From Aeromonas piscicola (lineage in GTDB: Bacteria > Pseudomonadota > Gammaproteobacteria > Enterobacterales > Aeromonadaceae), in assembly GCF_000820005.1 (NCBI RefSeq), contig NZ_CDBL01000056.1:93773-138294 (forward strand): a stretch of DNA of 44,522 nucleotides, in the 5' to 3' direction. A model generated the notes under the pieces. It was not told the origin of the DNA, did no database searches, and saw only the letters and a program-made list of their open reading frames with translations. A program made the translations under genes and the position numbers. Positions 36,185-44,522 of this stretch are shown here, one piece after another. Every line of letters starts with the position of its first letter. Within the stretch, counting starts at the first letter, position 1.

Positions 36185-37153
36185 TTACTTGATAGTCCAG
36201 ATTTCGGCCAGGCCACTGGAGCTGGCGCTGACAAGGTGGCTATTGTCGCGCAAAGCCACGCCGTAGACCACTGCGCTCGGCGGTTTCACCCTGGGATGGG
36301 GCGAGACGCGCCAGCTTTGCAGCAGGCTGCCATCGCTCACCCGCCACAGGGAGAGCTGGCGGGAAGGGGCGCCCGTGATGAGCCAGTTGCCGTCGTTGGC
36401 GAAGCGTGCCGTGGTGTAAACCTCGAAGCGGTGATCAAACTGCAGCCGGCTCACCTCCTTGCCGGTTTTCAGATCCCAGATGCTGGCCTGGCGGCTGTCG
36501 GCGGTGAAAGCGAAACGGCCCTGGGGATCCAGCTTCGCCATCACCACCCGGCCGGCGTGGTTGAAACGCCATACCACTTGGCCGGAGCGGGTATCCCACA
36601 GATAGGCGCTGTAGTCGTTGCCGCCGGTGAGGGCGTAGCGGCCATTGGCGGAGAGGTCCACCGTATTGACCTGCTCGGTGTGACCGAGGAACTGCAGCCT
36701 GCGGCCGGTGCGGGTATCGACCACCTCCGCCTTGCCATCTTCCCGGCCGATCAGTACCTGACGGCCATCGGCTGACAGGGCTATGTCCCTCAGCTTGGAT
36801 TCAGGAAGCGAGTAGTAGCCTTGGGATTGGCCATCTTGCAGATGCCAGATGGCGAAGGTATCCAGGGTGGCAGTCACGGCATGGCTGTTGTCTGCCGAGA
36901 AGCGGGTGATGATGACGAAGTTGTCCTGATTGTCGGACTGGCGCCAGCGCCAGCGTTCCTTGCTCTGTTCCAGGTCCCACACCACTGTGCCCTGACCCAG
37001 GCTGGAGACGATGGCCTGCTTGCCGTCGCTGGCGAGATCGGCGCTCAGCAGTCCCTGGTTGGCTAGGGTGATTTGCCGGTCCGGTAGTGAGCTCTGTTCG
37101 CAACCTGTCAGTATCAGGCAAATACCGATGAGATAAATGGCACTTTTTATCAT
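36185..37153 (-). CDS. WD40-like beta-propeller lipoprotein
   Basis: A 322-residue lipoprotein: signal peptide MIKSAIYLIGICLILTGC, Cys18. The mature protein has about seven blades with WD-type endings: GTVVWDLEQSK, FAIWHLQDGQ, AEVVDTRTGR, YLWDTRSGQ, SIWDLKTGK, SLWRVSDGS and LAEIWTIK. It probably acts as a protein-binding platform at the periplasmic face of a membrane. AGGAAAA upstream supports the ATG. It lies between slyX and fkpA, which are neighbours in E. coli, so it is an added gene relative to that order. Confidence 0.82.
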   Translation of the reverse strand: MIKSAIYLIGICLILTGCEQSSLPDRQITLANQGLLSADLASDGKQAIVSSLGQGTVVWDLEQSKERWRWRQSDNQDNFVIITRFSADNSHAVTATLDTFAIWHLQDGQSQGYYSLPESKLRDIALSADGRQVLIGREDGKAEVVDTRTGRRLQFLGHTEQVNTVDLSANGRYALTGGNDYSAYLWDTRSGQVVWRFNHAGRVVMAKLDPQGRFAFTADSRQASIWDLKTGKEVSRLQFDHRFEVYTTARFANDGNWLITGAPSRQLSLWRVSDGSLLQSWRVSPHPRVKPPSAVVYGVALRDNSHLVSASSSGLAEIWTIK

Positions 37154-37272
37154 TTTTCCTGTCTCATGCTTTCGTTACCTGCGATCACGGCGTTAGTATA
37201 AGGCGCTTATCACGATAAACCTCTCATTTCACGAAGGAACCGAGAGCGGTATTTAGAGTTTTGGAGAAACTG

Positions 37273-38079
37273 ATGAACAATTTTCTGAAGGTGTCCCTGT
37301 TGGCTGCGGCAGTTGCCGTGAGTCTGACTGCTTGCCAAAAAGACGAGAAGACTGCTGCGAATACCGCAGAGGTCAAGGCAGAAGCCAGCAAGCCGGCAGA
37401 GGCCCCCAAGGCTGATGCCAAGAGCTTTGAAGAGCAATCCGGCTATGCAATTGGCCTCTCCATGGGTCGTTATATCGCCAATACCCTGGAACGTCAGCAG
37501 GAACTCGGCATCAAACTGGACAACGGCGTCATCCTCAAGGGTGTGACCGATGGCCTGGGCAAAGAAGCCAAGATGACTGACGAGGAGATCCAGAAGGTTC
37601 TCCAGCAGTACGACGCCAAGATCAACGAGTTGACCAAGGCCAAGGCTGACAAGGATGCCGTGGATAACCAGAAGAAGGGTGAAGAGTACCTGTCTGCCAA
37701 CGCCAAGAAAGAAGGCGTGAAGAGCACCGAATCCGGTCTGCAATACCAGGTCGAGAAGATGGGTACCGGCGCCAAGCCGAAGGCCACTGACATCGTCAAG
37801 GTTCACTACACTGGCACCCTGACCGACGGCACCAAGTTCGACAGCTCCGTCGATCGCGGCGAGCCGGCTACCTTCCCGCTCAACCAGGTGATCCCGGGCT
37901 GGACCGAAGGCGTGCAGCTGATGCCGGTGGGTTCCAAGTTCAAGTTCTTCCTGCCGTCCAAGCTGGCCTATGGCGAGCACGGTGCAGGCTCCATCCCGGC
38001 CAATGCCGTGCTGGTGTTCGATGTTGAGCTGCTGGCGATCGAGAAGCCGGCTGCCGATGGCGACAATGCCAAGAAGTAA
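37273..38079 (+). CDS. fkpA: FkpA-type peptidyl-prolyl isomerase with a lipobox
   Basis: A 268-residue envelope chaperone and isomerase. The N-terminal dimerisation/chaperone domain (about 45-145) starts with FEEQSGYAIGLSMGRYIANTL. The C-terminal FKBP domain (about 155-260) has VKVHYTGTLTDGTKFDSS, VIPGWTEGVQLMPVG and AYGEHGAGSIPANAVLVFDVELL. Unlike E. coli FkpA, the signal sequence ends SLTACQKDE, a clear lipobox, predicting a membrane-anchored Mip-like form. The ATG at 37273 has GGAG seven bases upstream; the frame extends to a TTG at 37261. Confidence 0.93.
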   Translation: MNNFLKVSLLAAAVAVSLTACQKDEKTAANTAEVKAEASKPAEAPKADAKSFEEQSGYAIGLSMGRYIANTLERQQELGIKLDNGVILKGVTDGLGKEAKMTDEEIQKVLQQYDAKINELTKAKADKDAVDNQKKGEEYLSANAKKEGVKSTESGLQYQVEKMGTGAKPKATDIVKVHYTGTLTDGTKFDSSVDRGEPATFPLNQVIPGWTEGVQLMPVGSKFKFFLPSKLAYGEHGAGSIPANAVLVFDVELLAIEKPAADGDNAKK

Positions 38080-38092
38080 GCGCTCATCGTTG

Positions 38093-38121
38093 AAAAAACG
38101 GCTCCTTAGGGAGCCGTTTTT
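38093..38121. terminator. Terminator of fkpA
   Basis: AAAAAACGGCTCC, short loop, GGAGCCGTTTTT. Confidence 0.85.
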
Positions 38122-38230
38122 ACTTGTATCTCCCGGCGAATGGCGGGATAAAAGAGAGAGTCGCCAACTGTGCTAAGATGGCGTACAAGACCCGAAATAG
38201 ACAACAAAATCAATTGCAAGGATGGCTCCC

Positions 38231-39634
<1,404 letters not shown>

Positions 39635-39659
39635 ATGGCGGGGCATGGTCAATGCCTCG

Positions 39660-39782
39660 CCATAGAGCAGGCCATCGCCAGCTGTGATGGCAATATCCCC
39701 AAGTCGGCGCGGCTGGAGATCAGCCCCCAATCCTCCCATCTATCGCAAGAAGCAGAGCTGGGAAGAGGCGAGCCTGGTCTGA
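39660..39782 (+). pseudogene. Remnant copy of the luxO-like C-terminal Fis HTH
   Basis: A second, frameshifted copy of the DNA-binding end of the upstream regulator (AIEQAIASCDGNIPKSARLEIS, then out of frame). It has no start of its own and is unlikely to be expressed as a functional HTH. Confidence 0.75.
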
Positions 39783-39830
39783 GGCCGGTGTCGGGATGGC
39801 ATCCGTCATCTTGGGCAGATGAGCTTGTGC

Positions 39831-39856
39831 GCAGGGCGGCCAACTGGCCGCCCTGC
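39831..39856. terminator. Strong hairpin between the luxO remnant and the TPR-like gene
   Basis: GCAGGGCGGCC, AACT-centred loop, GGCCGCCCTGC: perfect long stem between convergent genes. There is no good T-tract (TGCTTTGTT follows), so termination strength is uncertain. Confidence 0.55.
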
Positions 39857-39877
39857 TGCTTTGTTAGAGGCTGTTTG

Positions 39878-40747
39878 CTAGAGCTTGGCCAGCTGCTTGA
39901 GTCTGGCCAGTCGCTCTGCCTCGTTGGCCTTGAGCCAGCGATCCTGTGACAGCAGAAACCAGGCGCGGGCGAAGTATTCGGCCGCGGCCGGATCAGCCAG
40001 TACCAGTGCATTTTCCCCCAACTCCTCGAACAGATAGCCATCCTCCGGCTCGCCGGCCTCTACCATCTCCGCCTGCAACTGCGTCAGTTCGGCCAGCGCC
40101 TGTTCGTGCAAGCCTTGTGCCCGGGTCAGCCGCGCCAGGCTCCAGCGGGCGATGAAGGCTTTGGCCGGGTTGTTGTGCTGTTCGTGCCAGGCCAGGCATT
40201 TTTGCTGACACTGGCGGGCCTCTTCCAGGCGGCCCAGTTCGAACAGGGTCCAGCCCTGATTGTTGTAGAGGCTGGGAAGCCAGCCGCGCACCTTTTCATC
40301 CTGACTGCGTTCCGCCAGCTCCATTGCCAGCTGATGCCAGCGGCTCTGCTCCTCCAGTGGTGCGGCTATGGCCACCATGTGGGCGGCGTCGATGGCCAGA
40401 TAGAGCTCCTTGCTCTTGAGCCCCCACTGCCAGGCCTGCTCGAACAGGGTTCTGGCACTGGCCTTGTCGCCGGCGGAGTTGAAGGTACGGCCGCGCTCCA
40501 GCAGGGCGCGAAGGCGGGCTCGCGGGGTGGCATCGGTGAGGCGGGGTTCTATCTCGTCGAGCAGCTGGTGCGCCTCGGCAAACTGGCGTTGCAGGGAATG
40601 GGTGCGGGCTATCTGGGTGAGCAGCTCCAGTTCGAGTTGCAGGTCGGCGGCGGCACGCACCTCGGGCAACAGAGCATGGAAACGCAGGGCGCTGGCGGCG
40701 GGATCCTTGTAATCCCACTGCGCCATGAAATCGGGCGGATTGTCCAT
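39878..40747 (-). CDS. Tetratricopeptide-repeat-like protein
   Basis: A 289-residue all-helical, Leu/Ala/Glu-rich protein with TPR-like helix pairs: QFAEAHQLLDEIEP, DKASARTLFEQAWQWG, YNNQGWTLFELGRLEEARQCQQKCLAW, QGLHEQALAELTQLQ and DPAAAEYFARAWFLL. No signal peptide or membrane segment, so cytoplasmic. A very good ribosome site (AAGGAGGCCAA) precedes the ATG. Function unknown; a protein-interaction scaffold is the safest reading. Confidence 0.75.
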   Translation of the reverse strand: MDNPPDFMAQWDYKDPAASALRFHALLPEVRAAADLQLELELLTQIARTHSLQRQFAEAHQLLDEIEPRLTDATPRARLRALLERGRTFNSAGDKASARTLFEQAWQWGLKSKELYLAIDAAHMVAIAAPLEEQSRWHQLAMELAERSQDEKVRGWLPSLYNNQGWTLFELGRLEEARQCQQKCLAWHEQHNNPAKAFIARWSLARLTRAQGLHEQALAELTQLQAEMVEAGEPEDGYLFEELGENALVLADPAAAEYFARAWFLLSQDRWLKANEAERLARLKQLAKL

Positions 40748-40802
40748 TTGGCCTCCTTGCTGGCTATCCTCTCACCAAGATGCCTGCAGGCCATTGTTTG
40801 TA

Positions 40803-40832
40803 CAAGGGGCACCCGTCACAGAGTGCCCCTTG
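40803..40832. repeat. Inverted repeat between the TPR-like gene and the next minus-strand gene
   Basis: CAAGGGGCA, 12-base loop, TGCCCCTTG: a 9-bp perfect stem without a T-tract on either side. It may be an operator or an RNA hairpin. Confidence 0.4.
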
Positions 40833-40860
40833 AGTCATGTTCGCACCAGCGGCCAGCCGG

Positions 40861-41196
40861 TCAGTAGACCATGGCCAGGCTCATCAGCATCAGGCCGAGG
40901 GCGGCAAAGGCCCCCTCCTTGATCGCCAGACGCGGCACCAGTGCCTTGGGCAGGGCCGGAAACAGGCTGAGTGCGAAGCCGAGCCCCGGCATCAGCCAGT
41001 GAAAGGCCGGGTTGCGCAGGCTTGGATCTGCCGCCCCGTTGATGATGACGAGCAGGATAAACAGGGTGAAGGCGGGCAGGATAAACCAGCGGGCGCTGCC
41101 GGCGGCGACGGCCCGCAGCGGCGAGATGCGATAGAGCACCAGAGTCACGATAAACAGCACCAGAGGTGCCAGCAGATAGAGCGGAGCCGGGTTCAT
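40861..41196 (-). CDS. Small integral membrane protein of unknown function
   Basis: A 111-residue protein with about four hydrophobic helices: LYLLAPLVLFIVTLVLY, WFILPAFTLFILLVIIN, WLMPGLGFALSLFPAL and GAFAALGLMLMSLAMVY. GGAG lies nine bases before the ATG. I recognise no family. The 149-bp gap to the upstream DUF2956 gene shows no feature I can support. Confidence 0.65.
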   Translation of the reverse strand: MNPAPLYLLAPLVLFIVTLVLYRISPLRAVAAGSARWFILPAFTLFILLVIINGAADPSLRNPAFHWLMPGLGFALSLFPALPKALVPRLAIKEGAFAALGLMLMSLAMVY

Positions 41197-41345
41197 GGCG
41201 GGTGTTCTCCAGACGGTGGGTAAGTGGGGTCGGGTTCAGTCATCGCACAGCGCTGGCGGGATGGGATCAGCCCAGGCCGGCGATGAGCCGTGGCACGGGT
41301 TTAAACGTTGAAGGCGATCCCGGGCAACGCCTTGCCATCGGGGGA

Positions 41346-41684
41346 TCAGCGCAACCAGAACCAAGCGGTGGCAAAGCCCAGCCAGCTCAGCAGCAAAAGG
41401 ATCCAGGGCAGGGGATGCTGGCGGGAGACCTCGACAAGCTCGATCTCGCTCTCCTCTACCTGTTCGGTGTGCGGTTGCTGCTTCGCCTTGCTCTGCAACT
41501 TCTTCTGGCGACTGACCTCCCGGGCCCGCGCCTTCATCTGCTTCTTGTACTCGTCTATGCCTTTCTGGATCCCCTGGGCGATCAGCTGGGTCTGCTCCTT
41601 GGTCTGTCCCGGCTTCTGGTTGGCGCGGGCGATCTTCAGCGCATCCTGCTGGGTCTCGGGGGATATCTTGTCGTACTTCGCCAT
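41346..41684 (-). CDS. DUF2956 family protein
   Basis: A 112-residue protein with a hydrophilic, helix-rich N-terminus (KISPETQQDALKIARANQKPGQTKEQT) and a basic middle (KKQMKARAREVSRQKKLQSK). One C-terminal membrane helix (LPWILLLLSWLGFATAWFWL) ends it. This arrangement is that of DUF2956, a tail-anchored family of unknown function in gammaproteobacteria. The ATG at 41684 has GAGGAG eight bases upstream. Confidence 0.82.
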   Translation of the reverse strand: MAKYDKISPETQQDALKIARANQKPGQTKEQTQLIAQGIQKGIDEYKKQMKARAREVSRQKKLQSKAKQQPHTEQVEESEIELVEVSRQHPLPWILLLLSWLGFATAWFWLR

Positions 41685-41724
41685 CAAAGGGTCTCCTCGG
41701 CATCGATTGGCGGGGAGTATGCCA

Positions 41725-41750
41725 TAAAAACGGCGCCCTCAGGCGCCGTT
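41725..41750 (-). terminator. Terminator of the 5'-nucleotidase gene
   Basis: On the minus strand AACGGCGCC, TGAG, GGCGCCGTTTTTAT, 20 bp past the stop. Confidence 0.82.
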
Positions 41751-41770
41751 GTAGCAGGTTGTGAGCCGGA

Positions 41771-43609
41771 TCAGGGCTTGTTGTAGGTCACGGTCGCATA
41801 GGGCAGCGGATTGAGGGTGCCCTGGGACTCTGCGTACTCCATGAACATCTCATTCTCACCGACGCCCGAGTCGACGTAGTCACCCTTGTTGGGCAGCTCT
41901 TCGCGCTTGAGCAGGCCGTTGTAGCCATCCTTGCCGGAGGCGATATAGGTGTTGGCACCGACCCGGTACACCTTCTCGTCGTCCAGCGGCAGCCACTGGC
42001 CATTGGCATCCAGCAGCTCCAGCTTGGTGATGCGGGAGCCCTTGGCCAGTTTGCCGTCATAGCTGTAGCTCAGGTGGCCGACGTAGGGGAAGGCACCGCT
42101 GGAGGCGCCGATCCCGGTCTCCAGGCCGATGGAGTAGTCAACGGCGTACTCCAGGGTGGCGCGCACGTCCTTGCCCTTGAGGTTGAAGGCGGCGATCTTG
42201 TTGCCAAACGGCAGCAAGGTGCCCATCACGTAACCGACCGAGAGCGGGCCCGCGTTCACATCGGCGCGCACACCACCAGCGTTCTGGATGGTGAAGTCGA
42301 CCTTGGTGTTGAGCTTGTTGAGCTTCCAGTACAGGGATTCGGCCACCAGGGGATCGATCAGACCCGCGCCATCCGGGGTGAGCGGCACGCGCACGTGGGG
42401 CAGCTTGGTCGGCACATCGGCGATGATCTTGGCCTCGAGCTCGGCCACGGCCGGCTTGTACTCTGTGTCGATCACATCGCGCATGGCGGTGTTCTCCGGC
42501 ACGATTTCGATGACGGGTGACTTGGTGATGAAGTCGACCACGTTGGTCTGCTCGCTGCCGGTCAGAGGCACCTTCTTCTTGGCCACTTCCTTGGTGAAGT
42601 CGTCGCCCGTCATCAGGGTGTTGCGACCCTCGCACTTGGTGATCTGGCCTTCCTTGCTCAGGGAGACGTTGACCAGGCCATAGCCCTTGGCCCATTCGCC
42701 GGCCTGCACGATACAGGTCTTGCCGCCGTCCGGATTGTTGATCAGCTGGGCATAGGTGTTGTCGTCGGCCGGGTTCTGGTTGTGGGCGGTGTAACCGACG
42801 CTGTTGATCTCGTTGATGTCGCCGAGGAAGGTTTGGGAGTGACCGCCGACGATCAGGTCGATACCGTTGACCGCCTTGGCGACGGCCTGGTCATTTTGCA
42901 GCCCGATATGGGTGACCATGATGATCTTGTTGGCGCCTTTTGACTTGAGGGTGTCGACCATTTTCTGGGCGGTCTCAATCATCGGCAGGAATTGGGTATC
43001 GGTATCCGGTGAAGAGATGTCATGCATATTTTCCAGCACCAGCCCGAAAATACCTACGCTCTCGCCATTTACTTCCTTAATGACATATTCATGAATATTT
43101 TCACTGTCTTTCAGGGTGGCGCTACTGGATTTCACCATATTGGAAGCCAATACAGGGAAATTCACCCGTGAGACGAAATCTTTAATAGCCTGGTTGCCCA
43201 GATCGAATTCGTGATTGCCCAGTACCATGGCATCTATGCCCATGTCGGAGAGCAGGCGAGACTCCTCTTCCCCCTTGAACTGGGTGAAGTAGAGGGTGCC
43301 CTGGAAGGCATCGCCACCGTTGAGCACCATGAAGTTGCGGCCTTCATTGGCAGCCTGGCTGCGCAGCTCGTCCAGCTTGAACTTCAGGCGGGGATAGCCG
43401 CCCAGCTTGGCGTTGAATTTGAACAGCTCCTGGCCGGTGGGCTGGATGGCCAGCGCATTTTCGGTCGGGTCCAGGTGGGCGTGGGTATCATTGATGTGGG
43501 CAATAGTCAGATCCAGCGGAATATGTTCCTTGCTGCTGTTTTCTGAATTGCAGGCGGTCAGCCCGAACAGGGTAATAGAGACGGTGACGGCCAGTAGCGT
43601 CTTCTTCAT
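41771..43609 (-). CDS. Surface lipoprotein 5'-nucleotidase/metallophosphatase (UshA-like)
   Basis: A 612-residue lipoprotein: MKKTLLAVTVSITLFGLTAC with Cys20. The metallophosphatase domain (about 33-350) has IAHINDTHAHLD, LNGGDAFQGTLYF, GNHEFDLGNQ, VTHIGLQNDQ and VGGHSQTFLG, the full set of dinuclear metal ligands with the Asn-His dyad. The 5'-nucleotidase C-terminal domain (about 385-580) has IQNAGGVRADVNAGPLSVG and FNLKGKDVRATLEY. It dephosphorylates extracellular nucleotides so that nucleosides can be taken up. AGAGG precedes the ATG, and a PurR-like site lies 134 bp upstream. Confidence 0.9.
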   Translation of the reverse strand: MKKTLLAVTVSITLFGLTACNSENSSKEHIPLDLTIAHINDTHAHLDPTENALAIQPTGQELFKFNAKLGGYPRLKFKLDELRSQAANEGRNFMVLNGGDAFQGTLYFTQFKGEEESRLLSDMGIDAMVLGNHEFDLGNQAIKDFVSRVNFPVLASNMVKSSSATLKDSENIHEYVIKEVNGESVGIFGLVLENMHDISSPDTDTQFLPMIETAQKMVDTLKSKGANKIIMVTHIGLQNDQAVAKAVNGIDLIVGGHSQTFLGDINEINSVGYTAHNQNPADDNTYAQLINNPDGGKTCIVQAGEWAKGYGLVNVSLSKEGQITKCEGRNTLMTGDDFTKEVAKKKVPLTGSEQTNVVDFITKSPVIEIVPENTAMRDVIDTEYKPAVAELEAKIIADVPTKLPHVRVPLTPDGAGLIDPLVAESLYWKLNKLNTKVDFTIQNAGGVRADVNAGPLSVGYVMGTLLPFGNKIAAFNLKGKDVRATLEYAVDYSIGLETGIGASSGAFPYVGHLSYSYDGKLAKGSRITKLELLDANGQWLPLDDEKVYRVGANTYIASGKDGYNGLLKREELPNKGDYVDSGVGENEMFMEYAESQGTLNPLPYATVTYNKP

Positions 43610-43742
43610 CGGTAATAATCCTCTTGTTGTTATTGTCCTGTATATCGTTCCTGCATGACAGGAGTGTGGCGATTCTAGGCAAAAAGCAATAATTGGAAAT
43701 AAAGAGAGCTGATTCCTTTGAGCTACTGCACATTAATAAAGC

Positions 43743-43758
43743 GAACAAACGTTTGCGA
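43743..43758. promoter_or_regulatory. PurR-like operator upstream of the 5'-nucleotidase
   Basis: GAACAAACGTTTGCGA matches the PurR consensus ACGCAAACGTTTGCGT at 12 of 16 positions, with the full central CAAACGTTTG palindrome. It lies upstream of a likely -10 (TAGAAT, minus strand, near 43674-43679). Purine-controlled expression of a nucleotide-scavenging enzyme makes sense. Confidence 0.5.
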
Positions 43759-43832
43759 GATTGCGCAACGCCATGTCTACAGACTAATGACAAGTTTCAT
43801 ATCGCTGCATCTGCGACTGGCTGTATCAGGGA

Positions 43833-44522
43833 TCAGGCACTACCGGGCCGGGCCGCCGGTTCTGTGGTGACGGCGGGCAGCAGTCGCAGAAACTGCGCCG
43901 GGGTGAGCGGACGGCCATAGAGGTAGCCTTGCAGGTAGTTGACGTTGCGCTCGGTCAGGAAGTCAGCCTGCTCCTGGGTTTCGACCCCTTCGGCGACGGT
44001 TTCCAGTCCCAGCCGGGTGGCCAGACTGATGGTGCTGTCAAGAATATGACGAGAGAGAGCATTGGTGCCTATCATGGCGACGAAGCTCTGGTCGATCTTG
44101 AGGTAGTCCACGTGAAACTGTTGCAGATAGGTGAGGCTGGAGTGGCCGGTGCCAAAGTCGTCCAGCCCTATCTTGACCCCCATCTGGCGCAGTTCGCCGA
44201 ACAGTTGGTCAGTCAGTTGGCAGGGGGTGATCAGTTCCCGCTCGGTCAGCTCCAGCACTAGCGTGATCGGATTGCTGGCGAAGGCAGCCAGGAATCGGCG
44301 GCAGTCGTCGATCAGGCTCATCTCCTGGCAGTGCTGGGCACAGATGTTGAAACCGAAATGAAAGCGGGGCGGCAGTTGCGCCACATGGGGGGCAAACTCC
44401 AGACGAACCTGCTGCATCAGGGTCTGGGTCATCAGTATGATGAGGCCGCTCTCCTCCGCCAGCGGGATGAAGAGATCCGGCCGGATCAACCCCTGACGAT
44501 GGTGCTGCCAGCGCATCAGCAC
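43833..44522 (-). CDS. EAL-domain protein, probable c-di-GMP phosphodiesterase (5' end outside the window)
   Basis: The last 229 codons of an EAL domain; the N-terminus is cut off by the window edge. Visible motifs are IRPDLFIPLAEESGLI, FNICAQH, LELTERELI, LDDFGTGHSSLTYLQQFHVDYLKID and AEGVETQEQADFL with GYLYGRPL at the end. The Glu, Asp-Asp and Lys residues of the active site in this part are present, so the domain is probably active. The signature EAL itself is upstream of the window. It would degrade the messenger made by the GGDEF protein at 30799-31983. Confidence 0.88.
   Translation of the reverse strand: MLMRWQHHRQGLIRPDLFIPLAEESGLIILMTQTLMQQVRLEFAPHVAQLPPRFHFGFNICAQHCQEMSLIDDCRRFLAAFASNPITLVLELTERELITPCQLTDQLFGELRQMGVKIGLDDFGTGHSSLTYLQQFHVDYLKIDQSFVAMIGTNALSRHILDSTISLATRLGLETVAEGVETQEQADFLTERNVNYLQGYLYGRPLTPAQFLRLLPAVTTEPAARPGSA

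Noticed and set aside
37154..37272. Sigma-E promoter for fkpA
   Set aside because: GGAACC is present but no acceptable -10 element lies at the right spacing.

Overview
The window reads as a chromosomal segment of a gammaproteobacterium, most likely Aeromonas. This is inferred from the high GC content and from a gene order shared with E. coli (crp, yhfA, prkB, yheU, yheT, yheV, slyD, slyX, fkpA). A large secreted GH18 chitinase with PKD and chitin-binding modules, a LuxO-type regulator and a YheV/SlyD pair point the same way. No database search was possible, so the genus is an inference. I saw no tRNA, rRNA, CRISPR array or insertion sequence.

Left part (1-8100): an iron/haem block has a ChaN-type lipoprotein, an isochorismatase-fold hydrolase and a small lipoprotein on the minus strand. 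It is divergent from a TonB-dependent haem receptor across a Fur-box-like site. An HcaT-type MFS transporter follows, with a candidate antisense-oriented small RNA in front of it. Next is a minus-strand operon of DUF2975 membrane protein, small XRE regulator and secreted HExxH protein, preceded by repeated TATCG elements that look like operators.

Middle part (8100-20800): a giant sensor (sodium:solute symporter-like module, PAS, histidine kinase, receiver) precedes a class I cyclic-di-GMP riboswitch that leads a GH18 chitinase. A GH19 chitinase follows. The riboswitch has a plausible Shine-Dalgarno-sequestering expression platform that I could trace by eye. Then come rlmA, crp, yhfA, an MliC-like lipoprotein, a DUF4136-like lipoprotein and prkB.

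Arn block (20900-30400): a complete arnBCADTEF operon (minus strand) is divergent from ugd. Together they build and transfer 4-amino-4-deoxy-L-arabinose to lipid A, with Ugd making the UDP-glucuronate used by ArnA. The block sits between prkB and yheU, which are neighbours in E. coli, so it is probably an insertion into an ancestral cluster. A small transcription unit with a possible 27-residue membrane peptide follows ugd.

Right part (30400-44522): yheU, a GGDEF diguanylate cyclase with a degenerate inhibitory site, yheT, a CheV-type coupling protein, an AraC-like protein, yheV, slyD, slyX, a WD40-like lipoprotein, fkpA (with a lipobox), a LuxO-type sigma-54 activator, a TPR-like protein, two small membrane-associated proteins, a 5'-nucleotidase lipoprotein behind a PurR-like operator, and the C-terminal part of an EAL protein cut by the window edge. 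Two genes here (yheV and the luxO-like gene) carry partial duplications of their own 3' ends. The copies differ largely by synonymous changes, which look like scars of recombination between diverged alleles. A cyclic-di-GMP theme (riboswitch, GGDEF, EAL) recurs through the window.
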